Positions 27,854 through 39,705 of a stretch of 64,000 bases of DNA are shown piece by piece. The stretch comes from an uncultured Polaribacter sp. (GTDB taxonomy: Bacteria > Bacteroidota > Bacteroidia > Flavobacteriales > Flavobacteriaceae). The stretch is taken from assembly GCF_947497125.1 (NCBI RefSeq), contig NZ_CANMFI010000003.1:287678-351677 (forward strand), written 5' to 3'. Position 1 is the first letter of the stretch; each line of letters opens with the position of its first letter. A program made the translations under genes and the position numbers. Below the pieces are notes generated by a model that saw nothing but the letters and a program-made list of their open reading frames with translations, was not told the DNA's origin and made no database searches.

Positions 27854-30232
27854 TTAGAAATTAAAATTATACGTTACAGAAGGTACAATACCAAAAATAG
27901 AGGTTTGTACAGCTTCATTTCTACGTGTTTCTTGGTTTTGTCTAAAAGCCAAAGAGGCAGCGTTTTGTCTGCCATATAAATTGTAAATACCAAAAACCCA
28001 TTCTCCTTGCCATTGTCTATTTTTGTTTTTATCTGGGGTAAGTGTTGCGGCAATATCTAATCTATGATAGCTAGGCAATCTATCTGCATTTCTTCTATTG
28101 TCATTATAAATTGGTACATTTAAGCCTTGTACTTCGTACTGGCCAACTGGGTAATTAGTTGGTTGCCCTGTTTGAAAAACAAAGTTTCCATTAAATTTCC
28201 ATTTTTTGCTTAGTTTGTAGCTCGCATTGATAGAGAAATCATGGGTTTTATCAAAAGGTGTTTTGTACCACTCTCCGTTGTTAATTCCTGGTTCAGTATC
28301 TGTTCTTCCAGGTGTTAATTGTTCAGATCTAGAAAGTGTGTAAGAAACCCATCCTTGAAAATCACCTGCATTTTTTTTAAATAAAACTTCTAAACCATAT
28401 GCTCTAGCCTGTCCGTTTAAAATAACGGTTTCAATTTCGTTGTTCGCAACTAAATTTGCACCGTTTATATAATCTATTCTATTTTGAATGTCTTTATAAA
28501 AAGCTTCTGTTTCTAAAGTATAATCTCCGTCGTTAAAAGACCTAAAATAACCTACTGCATATTGGTCTAGCAATTGTGGTTTTATAAACTTACCACTTGG
28601 TGCCCAAACATCTAGAGGAGTAGGAGAGGCCGTATTAGAAAGTAAATGTAAATATTGTACCATTCTATTGTAGCTTGCTTTTATAGAACTTTGGTCATCT
28701 AAAACATAAGACATAGATACTCTTGGTTCAAAATTGTTAAAACTTGCCAGTACATCGCTTCTTTTGTAATTTTCTGTTCCGGTTGCTACTGCAGATTCGT
28801 ATTTCTTAAATTGATTGTTGTAAATAACTGCTTGGTTGTTTTGGTAAGTATTTAATTCGTCTTGCCCTAAGCGCGTAAAATTGCTAAAACGCATGCCATA
28901 TTGCAATCGTAAATTATTATTAAGCTTGTGTTCTGCATCTATGTATGCGCCAAATTCATTGGCGTATTTGTCTATCAGTTTTTCTGCAACAATACCAGAA
29001 TCTTCTCTATTCGGTATAATTTTTCCAGGATTAAACTTAGTGTAGATGTTATTTACACCATAACTTAATTTTATGTTTTGATTTACATAATGGTTAAAAT
29101 CGTATTTAAAATTAAAGTTGGTAATGCCAGAATCCCATTCGAAACCAACAAAGTCTAATGTTAATCCATAAAAATAATCAGAATAGATTAAAGATAAATT
29201 AGAAAATAATTTATCAGTAAAAAGGTGATTCCAACGAAGATTGGCTACCGTATTTCCGTAGGTGTTTACAAAATTGTCACTTACACCAAATACATCTTTA
29301 CCAAAATAACCCGAAAAGAATACATTGTTTTTTTCGTTAAAGCGATAATTTACTTTCGTATTTAAATCGTAAAAATATGCAGTATTGTCATTGTTAAAAA
29401 GCGGTAAGAATAAATGTGCATACGAAGATCTACCACCAATTAAAAAAGAGCTTTTTTCTTTCTCTAAAGGTCCTTCTAACAACAATCTAGAAGAAATTAA
29501 ACCAATACCACCTGTAGCTTTAAAATTTTTACTATTTCCTTCCTTTTGATAAATATCTAATACAGAAGAAAGTCTACCGCCATATTTTGCAGGAATTCCA
29601 CCTTTGTAAAGTTTTACATCTTTAATTACATCAGGGTTAAAAACAGAGAAAAATCCAAACAAATGCGAGGAGTTAAAAACAATAGCTTCGTCTAATAAGA
29701 TTAAATTTTGATCTGCAGCACCACCTCTTACATTAAAACCAGAAGCGCCCTCGCCGGCACTGGTTACACCAGGTAATAAAATTAAAGATTTTATAATGTC
29801 TGCTTCACCTAAAACTACGGGTATTTGCTTAATGGTAGCAGAAGTTAATTTGTTAACGCTCATTTGTGGCGTTTTAATGCTTAGTTTTTCTATGTTGCTC
29901 TCAATAATAATTTCGTCTAAACTCTCTGAAACTTCATCTAGTTTGTAGTTTTTAGTCGTTTTTTCTAAAAGTCTAATCGTTTCTATAATTGTATTAAAAC
30001 CGAGATAGCTAATCTGTATTTTATACGTTCCTTCGGGAATTGTTAAAGAGTAAAAACCATATTCATTTGTGGTGGTTCCTGCATTTAACTCCGGAAAATA
30101 TACTGAAACTCCAATTAAGGTTTCATTGTTAGAATTGTCATAAATTGTACCACTAATGGTAGTTTTTTCTTGACTGAAGGCAGAAATAGTAATTAAAAAA
30201 AAGAAATATAGGAATCTTTTTGGATGCTGCAT
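27854..30232 (-). CDS. TonB-dependent receptor with carboxypeptidase-like regulatory domain
   Basis: 792-residue outer-membrane receptor: signal peptide (ends AFSQ), CarboxypepD_reg-like beta-sandwich (TISGTIYDNSNNETLIGVSVYFPE..., about 22-105), plug domain (LPGVTSAGEGASGFNVRGGAADQNLILLDEA region, about 130-230) and a beta-barrel ending in aromatic NFNF. There is no SusD partner; the accompanying gene is DUF4249. Such pairs are not the classical polysaccharide loci, so the ligand may be a metal chelate or small molecule. A TACTTTTG box (minus strand, 30271-30264) lies 31 bases upstream. Confidence 0.92.
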   Translation of the reverse strand: MQHPKRFLYFFFLITISAFSQEKTTISGTIYDNSNNETLIGVSVYFPELNAGTTTNEYGFYSLTIPEGTYKIQISYLGFNTIIETIRLLEKTTKNYKLDEVSESLDEIIIESNIEKLSIKTPQMSVNKLTSATIKQIPVVLGEADIIKSLILLPGVTSAGEGASGFNVRGGAADQNLILLDEAIVFNSSHLFGFFSVFNPDVIKDVKLYKGGIPAKYGGRLSSVLDIYQKEGNSKNFKATGGIGLISSRLLLEGPLEKEKSSFLIGGRSSYAHLFLPLFNNDNTAYFYDLNTKVNYRFNEKNNVFFSGYFGKDVFGVSDNFVNTYGNTVANLRWNHLFTDKLFSNLSLIYSDYFYGLTLDFVGFEWDSGITNFNFKYDFNHYVNQNIKLSYGVNNIYTKFNPGKIIPNREDSGIVAEKLIDKYANEFGAYIDAEHKLNNNLRLQYGMRFSNFTRLGQDELNTYQNNQAVIYNNQFKKYESAVATGTENYKRSDVLASFNNFEPRVSMSYVLDDQSSIKASYNRMVQYLHLLSNTASPTPLDVWAPSGKFIKPQLLDQYAVGYFRSFNDGDYTLETEAFYKDIQNRIDYINGANLVANNEIETVILNGQARAYGLEVLFKKNAGDFQGWVSYTLSRSEQLTPGRTDTEPGINNGEWYKTPFDKTHDFSINASYKLSKKWKFNGNFVFQTGQPTNYPVGQYEVQGLNVPIYNDNRRNADRLPSYHRLDIAATLTPDKNKNRQWQGEWVFGIYNLYGRQNAASLAFRQNQETRRNEAVQTSIFGIVPSVTYNFNF

Positions 30233-30263
30233 TTTTGTTTAATTATTTTTGTGTTATTTGAAA

Positions 30264-30271
30264 CAAAAGTA
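30264..30271 (-). promoter_or_regulatory. -7 box of the TonB receptor-DUF4249 operon
   Basis: Minus strand TACTTTTG, exact fit to TAnnTTTG, 31 bases before the ATG. No -33 TTG at the ideal distance. Confidence 0.45.
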
Positions 30272-30323
30272 CAATAGAATTATGATAAGAAAATGTTAAA
30301 AAATGTAGATTTAGGATTTAATT

Positions 30324-31784
30324 TTAATCGTATAAAATATCATTTACTTCTATTTTTTTATTTTTGACAAAATCAAACAAAGTTAATCTTCTTAACGTAT
30401 AATAATCTGTCCAGAATTTTTCTAATGAGTTTAAGAAAGTTAAAACAGATCTGTCTTGTTCTTGTAATGCAATGTTTAGATCTGTGATCGTTATTTTACC
30501 TAAAATAAATCTCTTTTTAGTGATTTCATATCTCTTTACAGCAATTTCTTGTGCTTTTTTTGCAGTTTCTAAAAAGTTGCGTTGGTTTTGCCAATTTAAA
30601 ACGTGTAAATATATTTCTTGCTCAAACTCTTGTTCATCTTGCTCTACATTGTTATTTACCAAATCTTTATTTGCTTCTGCAAGTCTTCTTCTAGATTTAG
30701 AAACACCCCAATCTAGTATTGGTATACCTACAGAAACAGTTACTCTTTGTTGCTGGTTGTAATCTTCAAATAAATTATTAAATACAGCACCTTGTTGTGA
30801 AATACCAAAGTTTGCATTCAAACGAACACTTAGTCTATTGTCTCCTTTTACTTCAGCTAAATTTTGTTCCGCTTGCAGTCTTTTTCTTCTAAACTCTATT
30901 ACTGCCTTTCTATTAGAATTCGCTTCTTCTAAAGCTTTTTCTACAGTAACAGTAAAGGTAGATAGTTCTTTTGGGATGTCTAAAATAATATTTTCTGTAT
31001 CTAACTCTAGATATCTTGCTAAATTCTGTGAGCTCTGTTTTAATGAAATTTCATTAGTAGTTACATTGTTTTTTGAGTTTAATACAGACAATTCTATTTG
31101 TAAGAGATCGTTTTCTGCAATTTTTCCCATTTTAAACCTTCCTTTAGATATTTGAAATAACGTATCTTGATTAGATAAATTTTGAATTGCGATTTTTGTT
31201 TGCATCTGTGCTTTTAACAATGCAAAATATCTTCTAGAGGTATTTAAAGCTATTTGCTCCATGCTTTCTATAAAAGCTCTTTTTGCTTCCTCATATAGTA
31301 AAGGTTCTATTTTTTTATCCCATTTAAAAGGATTGTAAAATAAAGAGTTTTGTCTGTAGTTTAAAGAAAACGGAATTATTGCAAATCTAGAAGCATCGTT
31401 TGCATACAAGTCTACCCTTTCTACTTGAGAACTTAATGAAATTGTACCACCTGTTAATGCAACATTCTGATTTAAAGACAGTATACCTTCTAACCTAGAT
31501 TGGTTTGTTTGTACAAAAATATCTTCACCACTGTCATTTGTAATTCTATTTATTGAATTTGAGTACGATGGTAAAGTAGCATCCAATCTTAACTGGGGTA
31601 AAAAACTCGCTTTAAAATTTCTAAAACGCCAATAACTAGATTCGTTTTGATTTAAAAGTGTTTTATAGTCGGGTGATTTTTCTTGAGCCGTTGCAATGGC
31701 TTGTTGTAAGGTTATAAATTGTTTTTCTTGAGCAAATGTAATTCCCATTATAATAAACAAGAAAAAGGTAAGATGTCTTTTCAT
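30324..31784 (-). CDS. TolC-family outer-membrane efflux protein
   Basis: 486 residues from ATG 31784, which directly begins a signal peptide (MKRHLTFFLFIIMGITFAQ). Two outer-membrane efflux repeats follow, with long helices (KSRRRLAEANKDLVNNNVEQ, KRFILGKITITDLNIALQEQ). Forms the outer-membrane duct of a tripartite exporter. The start lies 4 bases after the permease stop. A longer start at 31811 would overlap the permease and add residues ahead of the signal peptide. Last gene of the export operon. Confidence 0.88.
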   Translation of the reverse strand: MKRHLTFFLFIIMGITFAQEKQFITLQQAIATAQEKSPDYKTLLNQNESSYWRFRNFKASFLPQLRLDATLPSYSNSINRITNDSGEDIFVQTNQSRLEGILSLNQNVALTGGTISLSSQVERVDLYANDASRFAIIPFSLNYRQNSLFYNPFKWDKKIEPLLYEEAKRAFIESMEQIALNTSRRYFALLKAQMQTKIAIQNLSNQDTLFQISKGRFKMGKIAENDLLQIELSVLNSKNNVTTNEISLKQSSQNLARYLELDTENIILDIPKELSTFTVTVEKALEEANSNRKAVIEFRRKRLQAEQNLAEVKGDNRLSVRLNANFGISQQGAVFNNLFEDYNQQQRVTVSVGIPILDWGVSKSRRRLAEANKDLVNNNVEQDEQEFEQEIYLHVLNWQNQRNFLETAKKAQEIAVKRYEITKKRFILGKITITDLNIALQEQDRSVLTFLNSLEKFWTDYYTLRRLTLFDFVKNKKIEVNDILYD

Positions 31785-31788
31785 AATA

Positions 31789-33162
31789 TTATTCATGTCT
31801 AATAGCTTCAATAGGACTTTTATTTGCTGCAGATTTTGCGGGTGCTATTCCAAAAATTAAACCAATTAAAGTAGCAACAAAAAATGATAACAAAATAGAA
31901 CTTAAAGAGAGTATGGTTTCTATACCTGTTGTGATTTCTAAGATAAAGGAGGCAAAAACACCTAAAACAATTCCTATAATTCCACCACCAATACTCACCA
32001 AAACAGATTCTGTTAAGAATTGAAGAATTACATCTTCCTGTGTGGCTCCAATAGCTCTAATAATACCTATTTCTTTGGTTCTTTCTAAAACAGAAGCCAA
32101 CATAATATTCATAATTCCTATTCCTCCAATTAATAGAGAAATACCAGCAATTATACTTAAAACGATATTAAATATTTGTTTTGTTTTCTGTTGTTGCTTT
32201 AGGAGTTGAATAGGTATAGAGATTTCAAAATCTAAGACATCATTATGTCTTCTTTTAAGCATTCTACTTAAAACATCTGCAGTTGCATTTAACTGGTTAG
32301 AGTTTGTTACCTGAACGACCAATTTGTCTAGTTGATGGTAATTGCCTCTTGGAATCCTTTCTTTTGGACCTTGTTGATTTCCTGAACTATAATAAACCAT
32401 TCCACCGTTGTTGTCATTTTGTTTGTCTATTACATTTTTTCGGTCTCTAAAACGCACTAAAAAAGTTTTTAGTGGTATGTAAATATCTTGGTTTAAGTCT
32501 CTTATTCCAAGGTTTTCTTGCGCAGACTCAGAGATAAATTTTTCTTCGATAACACCAACAACTTGAAGCCAAATATCTTTTACTTTAATACGTTTACCAA
32601 TTGCACTTTCTCCTGTAAATAATTTTTTTTCTATTTTTTTTCCAATGATACAAACTGGCAAGGCATTTTCTTCTTGTGCAATAGAAAAGTTTTTTCCGCT
32701 TTCTATTTCTATGTTAGCCGTGCTAAAATATTTTTCTGAAACACCAATTAATTTAACAGGGTTTTGTTTTCCTTTTTTAATGACAAAGGTTTCTAAAATG
32801 ATTTCGGGACTTAGATTTTTTATAAATGGTATGGTTTTTTTTATGCTTTCTACATCTAAAAGATCTAAACCTTTAGAGAATCGTTTAGATTCTGTAGCAC
32901 CATCTTCTACTTCTTCTCTAGAATTTTTATCTTTTTTGTCAGGTATTGGTGTAATAACAATATTGTTTACACCGACTAATTCTAGTTGTGCTAAAATTTC
33001 TTTTTCCGCACCATTCCCAATTGCAAGCATTGTAATTACCGCAGCAACCCCAAAAATAATTCCTAAAGAGGTTAGTAGTGTTCTAATTTTATTTGTTAAA
33101 ATTACTCGAATTGCTTCACTAAAATTAGCTTTTAATTTTTCTATGTAGATTTCGTCAAACAT
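31789..33162 (-). CDS. MacB-type ABC transporter permease
   Basis: 457 residues: one N-terminal membrane helix (IRTLLTSLGIIFGVAAVITMLAIGNGAEKE), a large periplasmic MacB-PCD domain (about 60-330), then three helices in the FtsX-type domain (GGIGIMNIMLASVLERTKEIGIIRAIGA). It lacks the N-terminal ATPase domain of true MacB, so it needs a separate ATP-binding subunit, and none is encoded in this operon. Located between the HlyD-like adaptor (7-base gap) and TolC genes. Confidence 0.9.
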   Translation of the reverse strand: MFDEIYIEKLKANFSEAIRVILTNKIRTLLTSLGIIFGVAAVITMLAIGNGAEKEILAQLELVGVNNIVITPIPDKKDKNSREEVEDGATESKRFSKGLDLLDVESIKKTIPFIKNLSPEIILETFVIKKGKQNPVKLIGVSEKYFSTANIEIESGKNFSIAQEENALPVCIIGKKIEKKLFTGESAIGKRIKVKDIWLQVVGVIEEKFISESAQENLGIRDLNQDIYIPLKTFLVRFRDRKNVIDKQNDNNGGMVYYSSGNQQGPKERIPRGNYHQLDKLVVQVTNSNQLNATADVLSRMLKRRHNDVLDFEISIPIQLLKQQQKTKQIFNIVLSIIAGISLLIGGIGIMNIMLASVLERTKEIGIIRAIGATQEDVILQFLTESVLVSIGGGIIGIVLGVFASFILEITTGIETILSLSSILLSFFVATLIGLIFGIAPAKSAANKSPIEAIRHE

Positions 33163-33169
33163 AGAGCAA

Positions 33170-34417
33170 TTAGTTTAAAGTTGATATTTTGGCTTTTTCT
33201 AAACCATCAGGTTTGTTAAGATATATTTCATCTGCCTCTATCAATCCTTTTTCTATAATAACGGCATCGTTGTTAGTATCTCCAAGTTTTACTTCTTTTT
33301 TATCTATAGAGAATCCATTTTTCTTATAGACGTAGGTAATAGAATCTTGTGTAAATATTGCTTCTAAAGGAACACTTAATACCCCTTTTTTTTCAAAAGT
33401 TAAAATTCTGTTAGAAGTTGTCATTCCTGGCCTTACACTATTATTGTATTCTTTTAGTTGAATTAAAACCTGAAAAACTTTAATATCAGAACCTCTTTTG
33501 TTTTCTCCTACATTTGCAACATCTGTAACAATTCCATCTAATTCAAGATCAGGAAATGCATCAAAACCAATTTTTACAGACAATCCTTTTTTTATTTTTC
33601 TAATATCAACTTCATTTGCGTAGGTTTTAGATTCCATTTTAGTTAAATCTGGTAAAGTAGCAATAGAAGTTTGCCAAGGGCTAATAGAAGAACCTACTTT
33701 TTTCTTAGTCCCATTCCATTCTCTTTCATAAGTTATCATTCCATTTCCAGAAGAGTATATTGTAAAAGAATTCAATAGGTCTAATAGGTTGCCAAGTTCT
33801 TTTTTTATTTTAGAAACTCTTGTTCCCACAATAATCATTTTTGCATTTGCTTGTCTTTTTTTTATTTTATAGTTTTCTTTTTTTTCTCTAAAATCTCTAT
33901 TTAATTTTTCTAGTTGATTCTCTAATTTTTTAATAGTTGCAGGGGGTTCATATATAGATTGTTTTAATTCTATTTTTGTTTCTTCCATATTAAAACGCAA
34001 ATCTTTTAAAGAATTCCTCTCTTGTTTTAGAGATAAGGTAGTGTCTAGTTGCTGTTGCGTATATTTAGATTCTTCTGCTTCTAGGTTTAATCTGGCATCT
34101 AAAATTAATTCATTAACCCCAGAAGGATCTAGTTTACCTACGTAATCTCCTTTTTTAACAACTGTTCCTTCTGGAACTAGATCTTGTATTTTAATTTCTC
34201 TAAGTCTAAATTTTCTTAAATTTTCTGGACCCGTAATTTTTTTTAAGCTAGTAGATTGTGCTTCTCCAGAAGTTACAACTTCACTTCTAAAATTACCTTT
34301 TACTACTTTTGAAGTTAAATAAATGTTGCCGTCAGATACTGGAGATAAATAACTGTATCCTGCATAAATTACTATAGCAGCAATAGCAATTATTATGGCT
34401 ATTTTTTTCTTAGTCAT
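33170..34417 (-). CDS. HlyD/MacA-type periplasmic adaptor subunit
   Basis: 415 residues: N-terminal membrane anchor (IAIIIAIAAIVIYAGYSYL), a barrel-sandwich hybrid region split by a coiled-coil hairpin (about 105-210, rich in Lys and Glu), then a beta-barrel and membrane-proximal domain (PGMTTSNRILTFEKKGVLSVPLEAIF). Links the inner-membrane permease to TolC. First gene of the adaptor-permease-TolC operon. A 24-bp palindrome lies in its upstream region. Confidence 0.88.
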   Translation of the reverse strand: MTKKKIAIIIAIAAIVIYAGYSYLSPVSDGNIYLTSKVVKGNFRSEVVTSGEAQSTSLKKITGPENLRKFRLREIKIQDLVPEGTVVKKGDYVGKLDPSGVNELILDARLNLEAEESKYTQQQLDTTLSLKQERNSLKDLRFNMEETKIELKQSIYEPPATIKKLENQLEKLNRDFREKKENYKIKKRQANAKMIIVGTRVSKIKKELGNLLDLLNSFTIYSSGNGMITYEREWNGTKKKVGSSISPWQTSIATLPDLTKMESKTYANEVDIRKIKKGLSVKIGFDAFPDLELDGIVTDVANVGENKRGSDIKVFQVLIQLKEYNNSVRPGMTTSNRILTFEKKGVLSVPLEAIFTQDSITYVYKKNGFSIDKKEVKLGDTNNDAVIIEKGLIEADEIYLNKPDGLEKAKISTLN

Positions 34418-34453
34418 GTTTAAAGTAAGATTTAGTAATCAAATCTAAATAAA

Positions 34454-34477
34454 AATGAGAGTCAATTGACTCTCATT
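34454..34477. terminator. 24-bp perfect palindrome; probable terminator of the icd gene
   Basis: Arms AATGAGAGTCAA and TTGACTCTCATT form a perfect palindrome. On the minus strand the hairpin is followed by a short T-run (TTT then ATTTAG), 30 bases downstream of the isocitrate dehydrogenase stop. Because it also sits 37 bases upstream of the efflux operon start, an operator role is possible. Confidence 0.55.
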
Positions 34478-34506
34478 ATGTTAATATCTTTATAAAGTTT
34501 TAATTT

Positions 34507-36753
<2,247 letters not shown>

Positions 36754-36801
36754 TCAATAAATAACTTTTTAAAACATAGAAATCTTGTTTTAGAAAGTTA
36801 G

Positions 36802-36809
36802 CAAATTTA
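36802..36809 (-). promoter_or_regulatory. -7 box upstream of icd
   Basis: Minus strand TAAATTTG, exact fit to TAnnTTTG. The remainder of the 254-base icd-rplS gap is AT-rich and otherwise holds only the rplS terminator. Confidence 0.4.
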
Positions 36810-36929
36810 AGAATTAAAGTTGATATTTTAATTGGTAAAATGTTATAAATTAATGGGTTTTATTGCATTTAATACAATTTGTAAATACTATTTTTAAGTC
36901 TTTAGTAAAAGCGTTTTTTTTAGCCCATA

Positions 36930-36963
36930 AAAAAAGCGTTGTAAATAAATACAACGCTTTTTT
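36930..36963 (-). terminator. Intrinsic terminator of rplS
   Basis: Stem GCGTTGT / ACAACGC extended by A6/T6 pairing, 8-base loop, 20 bases past the rplS stop on the minus strand. Confidence 0.85.
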
Positions 36964-36983
36964 AAAACTTTATGTGAGATAAA

Positions 36984-37334
36984 TTATCTTCTTTTTTCAG
37001 TAATTCTAGCTTTTTTACCAGTAAGACCTCTAAAGTAAAAGATTCTTGCTCTTCTAACTTTACCTCTTTTGTTAACTTCAATTTTTTGAATAGAAGGTAA
37101 GTTTACAGGGAAAATTCTTTCTACACCTACAGTACCAGACATTTTTCTAATTGTAAATGTTTCTGAAGCGGCAACACCTCTTCTTTGAATAACAACACCT
37201 CTAAAAAACTGAGTACGTACTTTTTCTCCTTCTTTAATTTCGTAATAAACAGTGATTGTATCACCTGCTGCAAATTCTGCAAATTCTTTTTTTGCTACAA
37301 ATTCGTCTTGAACAAATTTTACTAAAGATTCCAT
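36984..37334 (-). CDS. rplS: 50S ribosomal protein L19
   Basis: 116-residue ribosomal protein at the 30S-50S interface. Typical sequence: GDTITVYYEIKEGEKVRTQFFRGVVIQRRG and TFTIRKMSGTVGVERIFPVNLPSI, ending with basic KARITEKRR. In many bacteria rplS directly follows trmD. Here a glycosyltransferase gene lies between them, and rplS has its own -7 box (TACTTTTG at 37412-37405). Confidence 0.97.
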   Translation of the reverse strand: MESLVKFVQDEFVAKKEFAEFAAGDTITVYYEIKEGEKVRTQFFRGVVIQRRGVAASETFTIRKMSGTVGVERIFPVNLPSIQKIEVNKRGKVRRARIFYFRGLTGKKARITEKRR

Positions 37335-37404
37335 ATCTTTTAATTTAATTGATTTTGTAAAACAACATTCACGATTTTTTCGTCAGAGGTTAATTTAGCG
37401 TTTG

Positions 37405-37412
37405 CAAAAGTA
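37405..37412 (-). promoter_or_regulatory. -7 box of rplS
   Basis: Minus strand TACTTTTG, exact fit to TAnnTTTG, 70 bases before the ATG in the gap behind the glycosyltransferase gene. This indicates rplS can be transcribed on its own. Confidence 0.45.
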
Positions 37413-37445
37413 ATGATTATTTTTAATCTGTAAAATTAAAAGTAA

Positions 37446-38924
37446 TTATTTTTTTGGTTGATAATCGGTGCAGTAAAACACCCAAAATTTACGGACCTCT
37501 TTGTTATTAATTTTAATTATTAAAGGTTGTAGTTCTGTTATATTCTTAAAATACTTATCTAATTCTGGTCTGTAATTCCCCTTTTTGTCTTTGTTTTTAA
37601 AACGTTTGTCAGAGTCTATAAACAAGGCGTTTTTAGATTTTAGCATAGATAAATCATCTCTAAGATAATCAAAATGTAAAGCAGGCAAACCAATAATGTT
37701 TTGTGCATATATTTTTTGATCCATAAAAAAGTTTAAGCAAGCAGTGGTTTTGTAGTTATCATTAGAAAAAACAAACGTATTTGGGTATTCTTTTTGTAGT
37801 TCTATTGTTTTTTTAGATAATTCTTCCCATCCAACCCAAGTATCATCACTTTTTATTGGAACTAGGTAAAATAAAATTTGAAGGCTAATTAGCAAGTGAA
37901 ATACAATTGAAAAAATTAGTTGAGTTTTTATCAACTTACTATTTATAAACATTGCAGCTAAGATAATTCCGGTAATGTAAGAAGGCATCATCCAGTTTAG
38001 TTTTACCCAATAGATAGGTGTAAGGCTAAAAAAACCTAAAAAAGTAGGAATAAAGAATGCGCACAAGAAAAGGGTTTTTGCGTTTGGGAATTTAAATTTT
38101 AAAACAACTCTTTTTACATATTTGTAGGTTAAGGTTATAAGAATTATAAATAAAACAGGAAGTAATAATAGCATTTGATGACCAACGGCGCCAAGAAATT
38201 TTGTAGGAGATATCTTAAATTCTGAAATAGAACTAGTTCTTTGTGAAGATTGAAAAACAAAAGAAGCAAAATCATTCTGATAATTCCAATACCAAACTGG
38301 GGTGGTAACTAATGCAGAAATTACAATAGCCGTCCAAAACCAAGGAGATATTAGTAGTTTTCTGTATTTATTAGAGAAAATAACAAATAAAAAGAGGCCA
38401 ATTTGTAATAATAAAGCGGTGTATTTACTATTAAAAGCAAGACCCATTGCAATGCCTGCAAAAATCCAGTACCATTTTTTTTCTTCAAAAATAGCTTTGT
38501 AAAGGCATATCAAACTCAAAGTCCAGAAAAGTAATAAAGGTACATCTGGTGTTGAGTTAAAAGAGAGTATTGAAACAAAAATTGTAGATATTAAAAGTAA
38601 AATTACTCTTTGTAATTTCTGCTTTGATAAAAAATAGGACGCTAATTTGTAAAAACTGAATATTGTTAAAGAGGTTATAACAAAGTCTGTAAGCTTTATT
38701 ACAAAAACAGTATCTCCTAAAATGCTTGTAAATATTCTTAGTAAGTATCCTATCATTCCCGGATGGTCAAAATAAGAAAGAGATAAATTTTGTCCGTATA
38801 AATAATAATAAGCATCTTGGGGCATTAAGCCCATAAACGGAAGTAGTAAGAGTCTAAAAAGTTGAAACCCTAAAATCCAAGATATAACTTTATTTTTTTT
38901 TAGGGTATTTAGCAATTTAGTCAT
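37446..38924 (-). CDS. Family 39-type polytopic glycosyltransferase
   Basis: 492-residue integral membrane enzyme of the ArnT/PMT class, with about ten membrane helices in the first 350 residues and a soluble C-terminal domain. The first extracytoplasmic loop carries [15 protein letters not shown], the family's usual DHP motif after PQDAYYYLY. Transfers a sugar from a polyprenyl-phosphate donor to an unknown acceptor on the outer face of the inner membrane. The ATG at 38924 overlaps the trmD stop by 8 bases, so it is coupled to trmD. Confidence 0.87.
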   Translation of the reverse strand: MTKLLNTLKKNKVISWILGFQLFRLLLLPFMGLMPQDAYYYLYGQNLSLSYFDHPGMIGYLLRIFTSILGDTVFVIKLTDFVITSLTIFSFYKLASYFLSKQKLQRVILLLISTIFVSILSFNSTPDVPLLLFWTLSLICLYKAIFEEKKWYWIFAGIAMGLAFNSKYTALLLQIGLFLFVIFSNKYRKLLISPWFWTAIVISALVTTPVWYWNYQNDFASFVFQSSQRTSSISEFKISPTKFLGAVGHQMLLLLPVLFIILITLTYKYVKRVVLKFKFPNAKTLFLCAFFIPTFLGFFSLTPIYWVKLNWMMPSYITGIILAAMFINSKLIKTQLIFSIVFHLLISLQILFYLVPIKSDDTWVGWEELSKKTIELQKEYPNTFVFSNDNYKTTACLNFFMDQKIYAQNIIGLPALHFDYLRDDLSMLKSKNALFIDSDKRFKNKDKKGNYRPELDKYFKNITELQPLIIKINNKEVRKFWVFYCTDYQPKK

Positions 38925-39594
38925 CAAGCAGGTCGGGTCTTATTTGTTGTGTTCTTTCATAGGCTTTTTCACTTCTCCAGTCTTCAATTTTTGGAAAATT
39001 ACCTGACAATAAAATTTCTGGCACTTTCATACCTTCAAATTCAGAAGGTCTTGTATATACTGGTGGAGATAATAAGTTGTCTTGAAAAGAGTCTGTTAGT
39101 GCAGATTGTTCATCTCCGATAACACCTGGTATTAATCGAACAATGGCATCTACTAAAACAGCTGCAGCTAATTCACCGCCAGTTAATACGTAATCTCCAA
39201 TAGAAATTTCTTTAGTAATGTATTTGTCTCTAATTCGTTGGTCTACGCCTTTGTAATGACCAGTTAAAATTAAGATATTCTTTTTTAAAGAAAGTGTATT
39301 TGCTGTGCCTTGGTTTAATGTTTCGGCATCGGGTGTCATGTAAATTATTTCATCATAAGACCGTTCGCTTTGTAATTTTTTAATGCAATTAGAAATTGGT
39401 TCTATCATCATTACCATACCGGCACCACCGCCAAACTGAGTGTCGTCTATTTGTTTGTAGTTACCAAGACCGTATGCTCTTAAATCGTGAATTATAATTT
39501 GGGCCAAACCTTTCTCTTTTGCTCGTTTTACAATAGAATGGTTAAACGGACTTTCTAATAAATTTGGGACTACTGAAATAATATCTATTCGCAT
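38917..39594 (-). CDS. trmD: tRNA (guanine-37-N1) methyltransferase
   Basis: Methylates G37 next to the anticodon to prevent +1 frameshifting; essential. 225 residues starting [15 protein letters not shown] knot motifs: [16 protein letters not shown] and [21 protein letters not shown], then [21 protein letters not shown]. The longer frame to 39633 is rejected because the usual N-terminus starts at 39594. A TACATTTG box sits 5 bases before the ATG, so the mRNA may be leaderless. Followed by an overlapping glycosyltransferase gene. Confidence 0.96.
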   Translation of the reverse strand: MRIDIISVVPNLLESPFNHSIVKRAKEKGLAQIIIHDLRAYGLGNYKQIDDTQFGGGAGMVMMIEPISNCIKKLQSERSYDEIIYMTPDAETLNQGTANTLSLKKNILILTGHYKGVDQRIRDKYITKEISIGDYVLTGGELAAAVLVDAIVRLIPGVIGDEQSALTDSFQDNLLSPPVYTRPSEFEGMKVPEILLSGNFPKIEDWRSEKAYERTQQIRPDLLDD

Positions 39595-39599
39595 GTTTA

Positions 39600-39607
39600 C
39601 AAATGTA
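39600..39607 (-). promoter_or_regulatory. -7 box abutting the trmD start
   Basis: Minus strand TACATTTG, exact consensus, 5 bases before the ATG, placing the expected transcription start at or beside the start codon. Confidence 0.5.
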
Positions 39608-39690
39608 GTATTTTTGTGGGGTATAAAACACAAGATTTTTATATCAACAAAAATAATCTCTAATTTTTACCAATCAATAATAGCTTGTTT

Positions 39691-39698
39691 TAACTTTG
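39691..39698 (+). promoter_or_regulatory. -7 box just upstream of the DUF2721 gene
   Basis: TAACTTTG, exact consensus, 7 bases before the ATG at 39706. Suggests a very short leader or none. Confidence 0.45.
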
Positions 39699-39705
39699 TG
39701 ATCTT

